Notes under the pieces: generated by a model
The model's input: only the letters and a program-made list of their open reading frames with translations
Database searches by the model: none
Told to the model about the DNA's origin: nothing
Assembly: GCA_016185755.1 (NCBI GenBank)
Contig: JACPMX010000014.1
Location: 181,868 to 234,274 of the forward strand
DNA length: 52,407 nucleotides
From: Candidatus Woesearchaeota archaeon
GTDB lineage: Archaea; Nanobdellota; Nanobdellia; Woesearchaeales; GW2011-AR4
Direction: 5' to 3'
Translations under genes and position numbers: made by a program
In this document: in pieces, positions 8,427 to 16,161 of the stretch
Layout of the letters: every line of letters starts with the position of its first letter
How positions within the stretch are numbered: the stretch's first letter is position 1

Positions 8427-8472
8427 CGGAAGACCCATGCGTTGTATGCTATAATGGGTGCCCCTTCCGACA
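8427..8472 (+). other. Strong stem-loop followed by ACA, possible small RNA
   Basis: CGGAAG-ACCCAT (8427-8438) pairs with ATGGGT (8454-8459) and CTTCCG (8464-8469), leaving GCCC bulged on one side and a 15-base loop. ACA follows at once, then a run of T. It could be part of a small structured RNA or the helicase terminator. The rest of the gap 8377-8643 shows only the tRNA promoter (TTTATAAATC, 8611-8620). Confidence 0.35.
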
Positions 8473-8643
8473 TATTTTTTTAGGCAAACAACTCAAACTG
8501 GTCTCCTCCATCATGGATACATTCAGAGGAAGTTTCAATTCGGGATTTAACTATTTTTTCGTATCATGTTTAGCGATGCGTCTTTATATAATAGAATTTT
8601 TTAACAAAACTTTATAAATCATATTCCAATTTTTCAGCTCTAT

Positions 8644-8748
8644 GCCCCTCTAGTATAACGGATCAGAACATGAGCTTGCGGCATTTGGAATTCGACTAGA
8701 ATTTCGTGAAAACAGCTTAAGATCGGGGTTCAATTCCCCGGAGGGGCA
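8644..8748 (+). tRNA. tRNA-Arg (GCG) with a 32-base intron
   Basis: Acceptor GCCCCTC/GAGGGGC, T stem CGGGG/CCCCG and anticodon stem TGAGC/GCTTA pair, giving loop TTGCGGA and anticodon GCG (8678-8680). A20 in AACGGATC is an arginine identity base. The insert 8682-8713 folds into GAATTC-GACTA-GAATTT. Removing it leaves 73 bases. The variable loop is then only 4 bases, and a one-base shifted anticodon stem is possible, so the identity is less sure than that of the other two tRNAs. Confidence 0.75.
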
Positions 8749-8772
8749 TTTATAATTAATCATTTCTCCAGT

Positions 8773-9096
8773 TCAAGCCCCGGAATCAACCCAAAGCTTT
8801 TTGCCGCCCTTGAAGTCAAGAGTCTTGCTGTAGCCCATCTTCAAAAGCATCTCTGCGGCTTTTGTGCTTGCATGGCACGAGTAGCTTGCGCAGTAAACTG
8901 CAATTGTGTCAGTTTTCTTCAGCTTCTTCCCAGCTTCCTTTTGCAGCCTATCGACCGGTATATTGATTGCATTCGGGATGTGCCCTTCTTTGTAGCTGTC
9001 TTCGCTTAGGACTTCAACCAGCCTGAATTTTTCCTTGTTTTCAATCATCTCAAGAAGCTGCTCAATTGTTATAAACTTCATCTTTGCCATCTGCAT
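8773..9096 (-). CDS. Rhodanese-domain protein
   Basis: A 107-residue single rhodanese domain: LVEVLSEDSYKEGHIPNAINIPVDRL near the middle and VYCASYSCHASTKAAEMLLKMGY with the presumed catalytic Cys. The active loop CASYSCHAS is longer than the usual CxxGxR and carries a second Cys. Rhodaneses move sulfane sulfur via a Cys persulfide. The ATG overlaps the stop of the nitroreductase gene by one base (TGATG), so the two are translationally coupled. A longer frame upstream runs inside the nitroreductase and is discounted. Confidence 0.85.
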   Translation of the reverse strand: MQMAKMKFITIEQLLEMIENKEKFRLVEVLSEDSYKEGHIPNAINIPVDRLQKEAGKKLKKTDTIAVYCASYSCHASTKAAEMLLKMGYSKTLDFKGGKKLWVDSGA

Positions 9097-9716
9097 CACC
9101 ACTTTAATTTTGAGTCTTCTATGAAGACATCCTTTTCCGCAAACCTTAATTTGTCCTTTGCCTTGTCTTTTGCGTATCCTATCGGGCACAATGCTGTCGG
9201 AACAAGATTCTTTGGAAGGTTCAGTATTCTTGAGTATTCTTTTGGATTAAAGCCTTCCATAGGGCACGAGTCAAATCCAAGAAATTTTGCTCCATTCAAT
9301 GCATTCCCCAGAGCAAGGAAAGTCTGCCTCTGTGCCCATGACAGCTTCTGCTCCGCATTCAAGCCATTCTCAAAACCCTTCATCATGTCAATGTAACCCT
9401 TGATGCTCTCCTTATCAGCCCCATTCTCAATCATGAGCTTTTCAAGCCTGTCTATGTTGCCTGCAATCTCAGTATCGGCGCAGAAAACAAGAAGATGGGA
9501 GCATGTCGGAATCTGCTGCTGGTTCCATGTTGCAGGCTGCAGCTTCTCCTTCAGCTTCTGGTCCTTGACAACAATTATCTTCCAGGGCTGTATATTAAAA
9601 GACGATGCTGAGTATCTTATAATCTCCAAAAGCCTGTTAAGCTTATCCTCTGGAATTTTTCTTCCGTCAAACAATTTTGTTGCATACCTTTCCATTACAA
9701 TTTTATCAAAATCCAT
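9096..9716 (-). CDS. NAD(P)H nitroreductase family flavoprotein
   Basis: A 206-residue protein with the FMN-binding signatures ERYATKLFDG, SASSFNIQPWKIIVV and GFDSCPMEGFNP of the NfsB/FRP-like nitroreductase family. Such enzymes are usually FMN-containing dimers that reduce quinones, nitro compounds or other electron acceptors. The ATG at 9716 has GGTGA five bases upstream; a GTG at 9725 is the alternative. It lies between a zincin gene and a rhodanese gene in one short operon. The true substrate cannot be told from sequence. Confidence 0.9.
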   Translation of the reverse strand: MDFDKIVMERYATKLFDGRKIPEDKLNRLLEIIRYSASSFNIQPWKIIVVKDQKLKEKLQPATWNQQQIPTCSHLLVFCADTEIAGNIDRLEKLMIENGADKESIKGYIDMMKGFENGLNAEQKLSWAQRQTFLALGNALNGAKFLGFDSCPMEGFNPKEYSRILNLPKNLVPTALCPIGYAKDKAKDKLRFAEKDVFIEDSKLKW

Positions 9717-9727
9717 TTTTTTCACCT

Positions 9728-10225
9728 TTAGTTTATGTAGTTTGTATTCTTCCTGTCAATGCCATTGACAAATTCAATATTTATATCTTGAGGGGGCTGA
9801 AAGCCTGAGTCAGGATACGCCAGGTTAGGCATGAATTTTTCTATGCCTGAAGCAAGCTGCGTGACAACATGGCTGTTTCCAAAATAGTTCCCGCTCAGCT
9901 CAAGAACAAGCTGCCTTGTCATTCCCTCGTCATATGAGCCTATTGAATGAATATATTCATGAAGAATGACATGGAACAAGTAATAGTTATACAATGACGG
10001 ATTTGTCTGCAATATTCTTGCCAGCGGCCTTTTGTTTATGACAATCGTGTTGGCATCCAAAGAATAAAAAGCGCCAACAAACCCGTTGTTGAAGCTGCCC
10101 AAATCGCTCACTCCAACCATCAAGCCAGCCTGCTCAGCGCCAAGATAGCTTCTCACAACATCCTGGACTATCTCAAATATGTCCGCAAAAACTTTCGCAT
10201 TCCTGAGCTTTTTGTCGTAATCCAT
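9728..10225 (-). CDS. Zincin-like metalloprotease homolog
   Basis: A 165-residue soluble protein with HEYIHSIGSYDEG; the HExxH motif is at residues 89-93, followed by a Gly and acidic residues that could give the third zinc ligand. The preceding LYNYYLFHVIL would form the active-site helix. No signal peptide or propeptide is seen. The family is not one I can name. It is the first gene of the zincin-nitroreductase-rhodanese string, with 2-12 bases to the next start. Confidence 0.7.
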   Translation of the reverse strand: MDYDKKLRNAKVFADIFEIVQDVVRSYLGAEQAGLMVGVSDLGSFNNGFVGAFYSLDANTIVINKRPLARILQTNPSLYNYYLFHVILHEYIHSIGSYDEGMTRQLVLELSGNYFGNSHVVTQLASGIEKFMPNLAYPDSGFQPPQDINIEFVNGIDRKNTNYIN

Positions 10226-10236
10226 GTAAAATAAAT

Positions 10237-10271
10237 AAATGGGCCGGAAGGTTGCCCTGTCCAGCCCATTT
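10237..10271 (-). terminator. Stem-loop between the mini-protein and zincin genes
   Basis: AAATGGGC (10237-10244) is the exact complement of GCCCATTT (10264-10271), separated by 19 bases. Read on the minus strand it follows the Cys-rich mini-protein gene and is followed by TATTTATTTT before the zincin ATG. It may terminate or attenuate transcription between the two genes. Confidence 0.4.
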
Positions 10272-10300
10272 GTAAGGGAGTGATTTTCAACCTTATTAAT

Positions 10301-10435
10301 CTACTCCTTTTGCATCTCCTTTATTCTTTCCGCAACCCCTTTTGCTTCCTTCTCAAGGGATTCCTTGTACTCCTTCAACATCTCAACCTTCTCCTCCTTT
10401 GTGAAGAAGGTCCTTTCTCCACAGCATCCGTGCAT
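10301..10435 (-). CDS. Cys-rich 44-residue mini-protein beside PadR
   Basis: The frame begins MHGCCGERTFFTKEEKVEML and continues as a charged helix ending KEMQKE. GGAGGTG lies seven bases before the ATG. The CHGCC-like start followed by FxTKEEKxEML resembles short archaeal helical proteins commonly found next to PadR regulators (related in style to DUF5320). The N-terminal CC could bind a metal. It is divergent from the PadR gene across two operator-like repeats, so PadR probably controls it. Confidence 0.7.
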   Translation of the reverse strand: MHGCCGERTFFTKEEKVEMLKEYKESLEKEAKGVAERIKEMQKE

Positions 10436-10486
10436 GTTCAGCACCTCCATTGTTTTATCGGAGGCAGATTTTCTGCCCCCATCGTT

Positions 10487-10547
10487 TATCGGATATGCGA
10501 TATTGTAATCACAGCTGATATTTAAATATATCGGTTGTGCGATATAT
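10487..10547. promoter_or_regulatory. Two PadR-operator-like inverted repeats
   Basis: TATCG-N6-CGATA occurs at 10487-10502 and a longer form ATATATCG-N6-CGATATAT at 10526-10547. Both have the same six-base spacer and lie 39 bases apart in the gap between the mini-protein and PadR genes. A further half-site TTATCGG lies at about 10455-10461. The symmetry and position fit an autoregulatory operator for the adjacent PadR protein. Confidence 0.7.
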
Positions 10548-10598
10548 GTTTCAAAATTAACAAAAGATTATAAACATGCTTCGCATTTTTTATTAGCT

Positions 10599-10910
10599 AT
10601 GAGGGACTGCTGCGACATGAGGGGATTCCTGAGCTTCATAGTGCTGAGGCTCATAAGCAAGAAGCAGATGTCCGGCAAGGAGATAACCCAGGAAATAAAG
10701 AACAGGAAAGGCTCAAAGCCAAGCCCCGGCACAATTTATCCTGTATTGAAGGCGCTGAGCGGGAATGGTTTCATAGAGGAGACAAAAGACAGCGGCAAGA
10801 CCAAGAGGTACAGGCTCACAAGTAAAGGCAAAAAGGAGCTTGAGATTGCAACAGCCAAGTTCTGCCATATATTCTATGACATGAAGGATGAATTTGGAAG
10901 GCGATGCTAG
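10599..10910 (+). CDS. PadR-family transcriptional regulator
   Basis: A 103-residue winged-helix protein. CDMRGFLSFIVLRLISKKQMSGKEI is helix 1-2, KGSKPSPGTIYPVLKAL is the recognition helix, and the wing is KTKRYRLTSKGKKELE. These match PadR. Cys residues cluster at the N-terminus (RDCCD), in the dimer helix (KFCHIF) and at the last residue, so it may sense a metal or thiol stress. Two inverted repeats upstream are its likely operators, and the divergent gene makes a Cys-rich mini-protein. The HAD gene follows after 35 bases. Confidence 0.9.
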   Translation: MRDCCDMRGFLSFIVLRLISKKQMSGKEITQEIKNRKGSKPSPGTIYPVLKALSGNGFIEETKDSGKTKRYRLTSKGKKELEIATAKFCHIFYDMKDEFGRRC

Positions 10911-10945
10911 AAAGCTTTAATTATCCGCTATTTTCTCCAGAATAG

Positions 10946-11602
10946 ATGGCAAAATACAAGCTTGTGTGCTTTGATGTTGACGGAACTTTGATAGACAATG
11001 TCACATTCTCATGGCAGGTTTTTCATGATTATTTCCAGACAGACAGGCACAGAAGAGAGGACGCCAAAAAAAGATTTTTTGACGGAAAAATAACCTACAT
11101 GGAGTGGGCGGAGCACGACATCAACCTTTGGAGGGAAAGAAAGGCAAAAAAAGAGGACTTTTTCAAGGCAGCCGAGAAACTCAAGCTGATGGAAGGCGCT
11201 ATGGAAACCTTGCAGGAGCTGAAGAGAAACGGGCTGAAGCTTGCGATAATCTCAGGCTCCATAAATGTCATACTTGAAAAATTCATTCCAAATTATGAGG
11301 AATTTTTTGATGACGTCTTCCTGAGCAGGATTTATTTTGACGAGAATGACGAGATAAGCAGGATAGAAGCGACTGAATTTGACATGGATGCAAAGGCACT
11401 GGCGCTCAGGAAAATAGCGGAAAGGGAAGGAATAAAGCTTGAGGAATGCGTTTTCGTGGGGGATTACCTCAATGACAAGAAGATAATCGAGGAGGCGGGA
11501 TTGGGGATAGCTTTCAACTGCAAATACGATGAATTGAAAAAAATAGCGAATGTATGCATTGACAAGAAAGACCTGAGGGAAATACTGAAATATATCCTAT
11601 AG
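10946..11602 (+). CDS. HAD-superfamily phosphatase (SerB-like)
   Basis: A 218-residue HAD hydrolase. Motif I is FDVDGTLID (nucleophile Asp10, acid Asp12), motif II is LAIISGS, and motif III/IV is VGDYLNDKKIIEEAGLGIAF. A helical cap lies between motifs I and II (about residues 15-80), the C1 cap of phosphoserine phosphatase-like enzymes. It probably removes phosphate from a small metabolite; phosphoserine is possible but not shown. Its last six bases overlap the convergent phosphopantoate ligase gene. Confidence 0.85.
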   Translation: MAKYKLVCFDVDGTLIDNVTFSWQVFHDYFQTDRHRREDAKKRFFDGKITYMEWAEHDINLWRERKAKKEDFFKAAEKLKLMEGAMETLQELKRNGLKLAIISGSINVILEKFIPNYEEFFDDVFLSRIYFDENDEISRIEATEFDMDAKALALRKIAEREGIKLEECVFVGDYLNDKKIIEEAGLGIAFNCKYDELKKIANVCIDKKDLREILKYIL

Positions 11603-12334
11603 TTTTTTCATTAATTCAACGCTGGACTTGAGCTCTTTTTTGTTGTCATGATTCCTGAATATGGCTTCTAGCTGCTTTTCTGTCAGCTTTAATTTTTTAA
11701 ACTTCCTGATTTGGGTTGCAAGCAGGGGCATTGCCCTTGTGATATTGTCGACTATCGTTATCGTAGATTTTTGTGAAGTCCTTGACAGAGGATTCAAGTC
11801 AATTGTTATAACTTTTTTTCCATTTTTTATCAATGCCTCTGCCCTGTCCCCGTCCTCCAAGGGCACGAAAACAACATCCGATTTGAAAATACCTTCAGGA
11901 TTCACGTATTTCCTGTTGGATTCAAGGAATTTTATCTTATGGTTTTTATCCGGCAATAAAACATTTTTTGCTCCATATTTTTCAAGATGACTTTTTATTT
12001 TTATTTCCCTTTTTTTCGAGGAATGGAAAATGTTGATTTCCAAGGGCGCTGATAACAGCCTTGACAATTCAGCCAATTCTTTCGGAACCAAAGCAGCAGC
12101 ACTCCCATTTACCGAAATGACAGGCCGCTTTGCGCTCAATAAAAGGGCTGCTGCGGCTTCAATTGATTTCTTTGCAGACTCATTAGTCTTTTCCCCAAGA
12201 AAATAATCAAAAGCCTCCCCTCTCCCATGGGCAATCAGGCCGTGCACTGAAGCTATTCCACTTTTAACGCCATTTGCAATCAGTTCCCGCGTCTTCAGCG
12301 ACTTATAGCGGGGATGGCTTTTTGGTATTATCAT
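11597..12334 (-). CDS. 4-phosphopantoate--beta-alanine ligase
   Basis: A 245-residue protein matching archaeal phosphopantothenate synthetase (COG1701): IPKSHPRYKSLKTRELIANGVKSG, LIAHGRGEAFDYFLGE, PVISVNGSAAALV, and the C-terminal VPLEDGDRAEALIKNGKKVITIDLNPLSRTSQ. It joins 4-phosphopantoate to beta-alanine with ATP, giving 4'-phosphopantothenate. It is the last gene of the three-gene CoA operon and overlaps pantoate kinase by 4 bases. This enzyme pair replaces bacterial PanC/CoaA and is a clear archaeal marker. Confidence 0.95.
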   Translation of the reverse strand: MIIPKSHPRYKSLKTRELIANGVKSGIASVHGLIAHGRGEAFDYFLGEKTNESAKKSIEAAAALLLSAKRPVISVNGSAAALVPKELAELSRLLSAPLEINIFHSSKKREIKIKSHLEKYGAKNVLLPDKNHKIKFLESNRKYVNPEGIFKSDVVFVPLEDGDRAEALIKNGKKVITIDLNPLSRTSQKSTITIVDNITRAMPLLATQIRKFKKLKLTEKQLEAIFRNHDNKKELKSSVELMKKL

Positions 12335-13155
12335 ATTAAATGCGCCCCCCTGCCCGATATTTTGTATCTTGCCGCACCCTTGAAGTATTTGTCGCTGAAC
12401 ACGGCATTTCCGAGCATTATCATCGATGTGTTTCCTTTATTTTTTTCTATGGTTTCTATGGCGTTAACTGTTTGCCTGTCTTTCAGCAGCCCGCTTTCGA
12501 TGCTGAACTGCCTTGATATCCTTATGATGCTGCTGAATTTTATTTTTTTATCTTTTTTTATCCTGTTTAATGCATTTGTCGCAGCTTTGTTGATTTTGCT
12601 TTTTAATCTTGGATTATTTATGACTGATTTGGTGCTTATCCTGCTGAAATACCTGCAATACACATCTACACTGCCTATTTTTAACTTTTCCACCTTGAAA
12701 TGCGAGCTTGGCTTCAGTTTCAGGCAAAACCCGCCATAATACTGGTTTACCACATCTCCAAGGCCAGTCTTGTTTTCCACTTCCGCAGTGTGGGCTATTA
12801 TTGCCAATTCCTTGTTTGATTTTTTCAATCTCAAAAGCTTGTTGAGCGCATAAGCTGCTGCCAGCGCGCTTGCGCCGCTCAATCCAAACCCGCACCCAAG
12901 CGGCAATTTTGTTTTTATTAGGACACTTACTTTTTCGCCAGTCAGTTTTTTCGCTACATTGGCTACAGTAGGAAAATTTATGTTTTTTTTGTTGAATACA
13001 ATCTCATTTTTTTTTGCCTTTGAAACTGAGACAATAACTCCTTCATCAAGAGTGAAGCCGATTCCGTAAGAGCCCATCCACCTTGGATTATTGTGCCTGT
13101 AAATCCTGAAGATGCAGCTTATATTCGCTGGAGCGAATGCTTTTGCAGAAGTCAT
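12331..13155 (-). CDS. Pantoate kinase (GHMP family)
   Basis: A 274-residue GHMP kinase. The ATP-binding loop LPLGCGFGLSGASALAAAYALN lies at about residues 84-104; AFAPANISCIF and MGSYGIGFTLDEGV are typical of archaeal pantoate kinase. It phosphorylates pantoate to 4-phosphopantoate, supplying the next gene's enzyme. It overlaps coaBC by 4 bases on one side and the ligase by 4 bases on the other, so all three are probably translated from one message. Confidence 0.95.
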   Translation of the reverse strand: MTSAKAFAPANISCIFRIYRHNNPRWMGSYGIGFTLDEGVIVSVSKAKKNEIVFNKKNINFPTVANVAKKLTGEKVSVLIKTKLPLGCGFGLSGASALAAAYALNKLLRLKKSNKELAIIAHTAEVENKTGLGDVVNQYYGGFCLKLKPSSHFKVEKLKIGSVDVYCRYFSRISTKSVINNPRLKSKINKAATNALNRIKKDKKIKFSSIIRISRQFSIESGLLKDRQTVNAIETIEKNKGNTSMIMLGNAVFSDKYFKGAARYKISGRGAHLI

Positions 13156-14390
13156 TTTATTGATGAGATGATCGCATCCAATATTCCATCGGCAACAATC
13201 CTCTTGTCAGCCAGCCTGATGTGCTGTATTTTTTTGTTCCTGTCCACAATAAAGACCTCGTTTGTGTCCACATCAAATCCCCTTCCCCTTTTGCCGACAT
13301 CATTGGCAACCACCATGTCAGCATCAGCTTTTTTAAGGATGCTGTAGGCGCTGGCTGTCAATCTGCTTTTAGGAACATCATGCTCGGCCTTGAAGCCCAC
13401 AAGAAGCATTTTTTTGTTCATCTTCTTCAGTTTTTCAAAAATCTTGGCTGCAGGGGCAAGCTCAAGCTGCAGCTCTTTATTGCTTTTTATCTTTGTATCC
13501 TGCCTGTTCGCGATTGTGAAGTCGGAAACAGCGGCAGCATGGATGAAAATGTCAGTTTTTTGCATATTCTTTTTTATTTTGCTGAAAAGGTCTTTTACAG
13601 TCGTGAATTTTTCTTCCTTAATGTTGTAGGATGGCTCTATGGAGCTGTATCCTCTCAAAAGAAGCACGTCAGCGCCCCTCAAAAAAGCCTGCTCTGCTAT
13701 ATTTGTGCCCATCTTGCCGGAGCTCTTGTTTGTTATGACCCTTACAGGGTCTATCTCCTCAACTGTTGCCCCTGCTGTGACAATTACTTTTTTTCCTTTG
13801 AGGTCATTTCTTTGCTTTACCAGCAAGGCAACCATGTCCAATATTTTTTTTGAGCCTGCAAGCCTGCCAACTCCCTTGTAGCCGCACGCAAGCTCGCCAT
13901 ATTCAGGCTCGACAAAATGGTAATTGTGCTTTCTTAATTTCTTCACATTTTCCTGCACAATCGGGTTTTTCCACATCTTGACATTCATTGCAGGGCATAT
14001 TAAGACGGGAGCGATTGTTGCCGTTATGGAAGTCGTCAGCAAATCATCCGCAATTCCGTTTGCTATTTTCCCTATTACATTGGCTGTTGCAGGGCATATA
14101 AGAAACAAGTCAGCTGCATCTGAAAGGGAAATGTGTTTTATCGGCTTGTTTTTCTTGATGTATTCAGCATAATTTATTTTTGGATGGAACAGGCTTGATT
14201 GGACTTCATTGCCGCTTGCCTTCTCAAAGTCTTTTGCGTCAACAAGGTGCTTTGACGCTTCGGTCATGATCACATGGACATAAGCCCCAAAGGCCTTGAG
14301 CTGCTTCACCAATCCAATTGATTTATAGCATGCAATTCCTCCTGTAACGCATATAACTATTACTTTGCCCCTTAAAGCGCCATTCCCCAT
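13152..14390 (-). CDS. coaBC: Bifunctional phosphopantothenoylcysteine synthase/decarboxylase
   Basis: A 412-residue CoaBC (Dfp). The CoaC half has FMN-binding VTGGIACYK, active-site His86 (HISLSDAAD), PATANVIG, PAMNVKMW and the catalytic Cys169 in ACGYKGVGRLA. The CoaB half starts near residue 200 (VTAGATVEEIDPVRVITNKSSGKMG) and includes HAAAVSDF and VANDV. It adds Cys to 4'-phosphopantothenate and decarboxylates it to 4'-phosphopantetheine. It heads the coaBC-pantoate kinase-ligase operon; a TTTATAAATC TATA box lies just upstream on the minus strand. Confidence 0.97.
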   Translation of the reverse strand: MGNGALRGKVIVICVTGGIACYKSIGLVKQLKAFGAYVHVIMTEASKHLVDAKDFEKASGNEVQSSLFHPKINYAEYIKKNKPIKHISLSDAADLFLICPATANVIGKIANGIADDLLTTSITATIAPVLICPAMNVKMWKNPIVQENVKKLRKHNYHFVEPEYGELACGYKGVGRLAGSKKILDMVALLVKQRNDLKGKKVIVTAGATVEEIDPVRVITNKSSGKMGTNIAEQAFLRGADVLLLRGYSSIEPSYNIKEEKFTTVKDLFSKIKKNMQKTDIFIHAAAVSDFTIANRQDTKIKSNKELQLELAPAAKIFEKLKKMNKKMLLVGFKAEHDVPKSRLTASAYSILKKADADMVVANDVGKRGRGFDVDTNEVFIVDRNKKIQHIRLADKRIVADGILDAIISSIK

Positions 14391-14521
14391 ATAAGAAAAA
14401 AAGAAATATTGGTTTATAAATCTTGTCAGGGCAAATAGGGTATCGGTAAAACATCAGGTAGTAAGGAATGGTTGGTAATTGGATAACATTCACAAAAATA
14501 ATATATTTTCAATAGAATAGA

Positions 14522-15175
14522 CTAAGACTCTTTTACAATAAACTCTTGTTCACCTATTTTCATTTTGCCTTTATATCTTAATAAAGTTACAAAAATGTTG
14601 GTTACTTCTGCGTCTTGCTTCTTGAAAAACATATCCATAAGCCAATCGTTTGTGTTAATTATTTTAAAGTCAGAATCAGAAAACTCTTTTTTACTCTCCT
14701 TTTCCGCCATATCCTTAATCTCCTCAATTCTTTCATCATTAGAGATTAGTGTTATTTCAACAGTATCTTTACATTCCTCTTTAAGAACGAGTGCCTTTTC
14801 AAAAATTGATAATTGAGGAGACATAATTGATGGAAATAAAGGAGGTTCAGTTCCAGCAAATATAAGATGAACTGTCCTCGATAAAGCTTCTGATTTATTT
14901 TGTTGCCAGTCATCTACTGCGGCATCATGTAAAACATTCTGAATTGGATAAGTCCTAAACACTCTAACAGGGTCTTTTCTTTGTTTTAACTCTATCCCTT
15001 TAGATTTGTGTACGGCAGAATATTCAAAAAATACCTCTGCCGAGTCAGAAAACTCATTTTTTTCGACTAAAAAATCTTTATAGGTTTTTAAGCAAGGAAT
15101 ATAAATTTGAGTTTTAGCATTATGAACATTCTTTGTAATTTGCTCTATCTCATTAGCATCAACATCATAAACCAT
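14522..15175 (-). CDS. Hypothetical protein, accessory region
   Basis: A 217-residue soluble protein with no motif I recognise. It starts MVYDVDANEIEQITKN and contains a CLKTYKDFL stretch, an Asp-rich FSDSDFKIINTNDWL segment and no signal peptide. Its DNA is distinctly AT-rich, with many codons ending in A or T, unlike the CoA operon beside it. It lies 10 bases after the smaller gene upstream, so the two form a pair. It may have been brought in by transfer. Confidence 0.65.
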   Translation of the reverse strand: MVYDVDANEIEQITKNVHNAKTQIYIPCLKTYKDFLVEKNEFSDSAEVFFEYSAVHKSKGIELKQRKDPVRVFRTYPIQNVLHDAAVDDWQQNKSEALSRTVHLIFAGTEPPLFPSIMSPQLSIFEKALVLKEECKDTVEITLISNDERIEEIKDMAEKESKKEFSDSDFKIINTNDWLMDMFFKKQDAEVTNIFVTLLRYKGKMKIGEQEFIVKES

Positions 15176-15185
15176 TTTAATAAAA

Positions 15186-15443
15186 TTATAAATCTAAATT
15201 TTTATCAATATGTTTTTGTAGAATTTTACGACTGTTTTCAGTCAACTCTTTTTTTATTTGTGAGGTATACAAATTATTAACTGGCATGAATCTTTTTACC
15301 TTAACAAAAGAATGGGGACTATATTCTTTAATGAATAAACCTTCTTGCTCGCTTGTTAATCCTTCTACCTTTGACCTGTCCTCTGGACTTAAATTCTCAA
15401 TCCTCGCTAACTTAAAAGTTAGTTCTGGTTTTTTTTCACTCAT
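15186..15443 (-). CDS. Small hypothetical protein, partner of the downstream gene
   Basis: An 85-residue charged protein, MSEKKPELTFKLARIENLSPED..., ending in a Lys/Asp-rich helix. It precedes the 217-residue gene by 10 bases on the same strand and shares its AT-rich composition. The small-large arrangement recalls two-gene stress or defence modules, but there is no recognised domain to support that. Confidence 0.55.
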   Translation of the reverse strand: MSEKKPELTFKLARIENLSPEDRSKVEGLTSEQEGLFIKEYSPHSFVKVKRFMPVNNLYTSQIKKELTENSRKILQKHIDKNLDL

Positions 15444-15899
15444 CTTTGGTAATATAACACTTTACATATATAATTTTTTGCCTATATTGGTTATATGTTT
15501 AGCCCAAATCTGATTTAGAAAAATAATCTTATCAATCTTCATCTTCGGCGAAATTTTGTTGGCGGAAATTATGCTATTAACATACTTTCGAACATTAAAG
15601 TAATATACTTATATAAATACTTTTTGTTTTTATTCAGTAGTGAAAGTTTTAGTCTAAAACATATAGTTTGTAGTATATATCTTAGTCTCCTTTCTTCCTT
15701 TTCGGCTTATTCCAGTAAGGGCTTTTACAAGAAGGACAGATCTATAGATACTTCTTCCTTGTTTATTGATTTGTGGAAAGAATTATTAGAAAAATTAGCA
15801 AAGCAAGAAATGGAATCAAAAAGTTTATATAGGAGTTAGTAAACTATTGTTAACAACAGTTAACACAAGTAAACACACGAAGGGAGGCAAGGAGGTGCA
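15444..15899. other. AT-rich gap without a convincing gene
   Basis: The 456 bases separate divergent accessory genes. A frame from a TTG at 15624 to 15839 (71 codons) has no ribosome site, and only its last 35 residues look protein-like, so it may be a gene remnant. A TATA-like run (TATACTTATATAAATAC) lies at about 15605-15620. GTTAACA-type repeats (TTAACAACAGTTAACACAAGTAAACAC, read in parts) sit at about 15849-15875 just before the antitoxin gene and may be its operator. Confidence 0.4.
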
Positions 15900-16157
15900 A
15901 TGGCAGAAGATAGCGACTTAATAAGGATAAAAAGACCAACCAAAGAACTTTTGGAACAACTTAAAATTGTGGAATCAGAAAGCTTTGATGCGGTCATAAC
16001 AAGAGTTTTACAAACAAAATTTGAGGATGGATTATCATTAAATTCGTCCACAAAAGCATTACTCGATAAAAGATGGAATAATTTGCAACAAGGAAATGTT
16101 TTTCCGAGTAATCAATTGTTGGCGAGGATAAAACAAAAAAGGCAACAAAAGAAGTGA
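15900..16157 (+). CDS. Antitoxin-like protein of a type II pair
   Basis: An 85-residue protein. The N-terminal DLIRIKRPTKELLEQLKIVESESFDAVITRVL has the strand-helix-helix pattern of ribbon-helix-helix DNA-binding antitoxins; the C-terminus is basic and probably disordered until bound to toxin. It ends 4 bases before a RelE/ParE-like gene. A ribosome site GGAGG lies in the run GGGAGGCAAGGAGG before the ATG. Confidence 0.65.
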   Translation: MAEDSDLIRIKRPTKELLEQLKIVESESFDAVITRVLQTKFEDGLSLNSSTKALLDKRWNNLQQGNVFPSNQLLARIKQKRQQKK

Positions 16158-16161
16158 TAAT

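Noticed and set aside
8427-8472. Canonical H/ACA guide RNA
   Set aside because: There is an ACA after the stem, but the internal loop is open on one side only, so no normal target pocket can form.
9097-9189. Longer rhodanese protein beginning at 9189
   Set aside because: The extra 31 residues are read from within the nitroreductase gene in another frame; the ATG at 9096 overlapping the stop is the better start.
13221-13853. 210-codon plus-strand frame opposite coaBC
   Set aside because: coaBC on the other strand has all its catalytic motifs; this frame is Phe/Cys-rich noise from the antisense strand.
15624-15839. 71-codon plus-strand frame from a TTG
   Set aside because: No ribosome site, hydrophobic noise at its start, and only the last half looks protein-like; at best a remnant.
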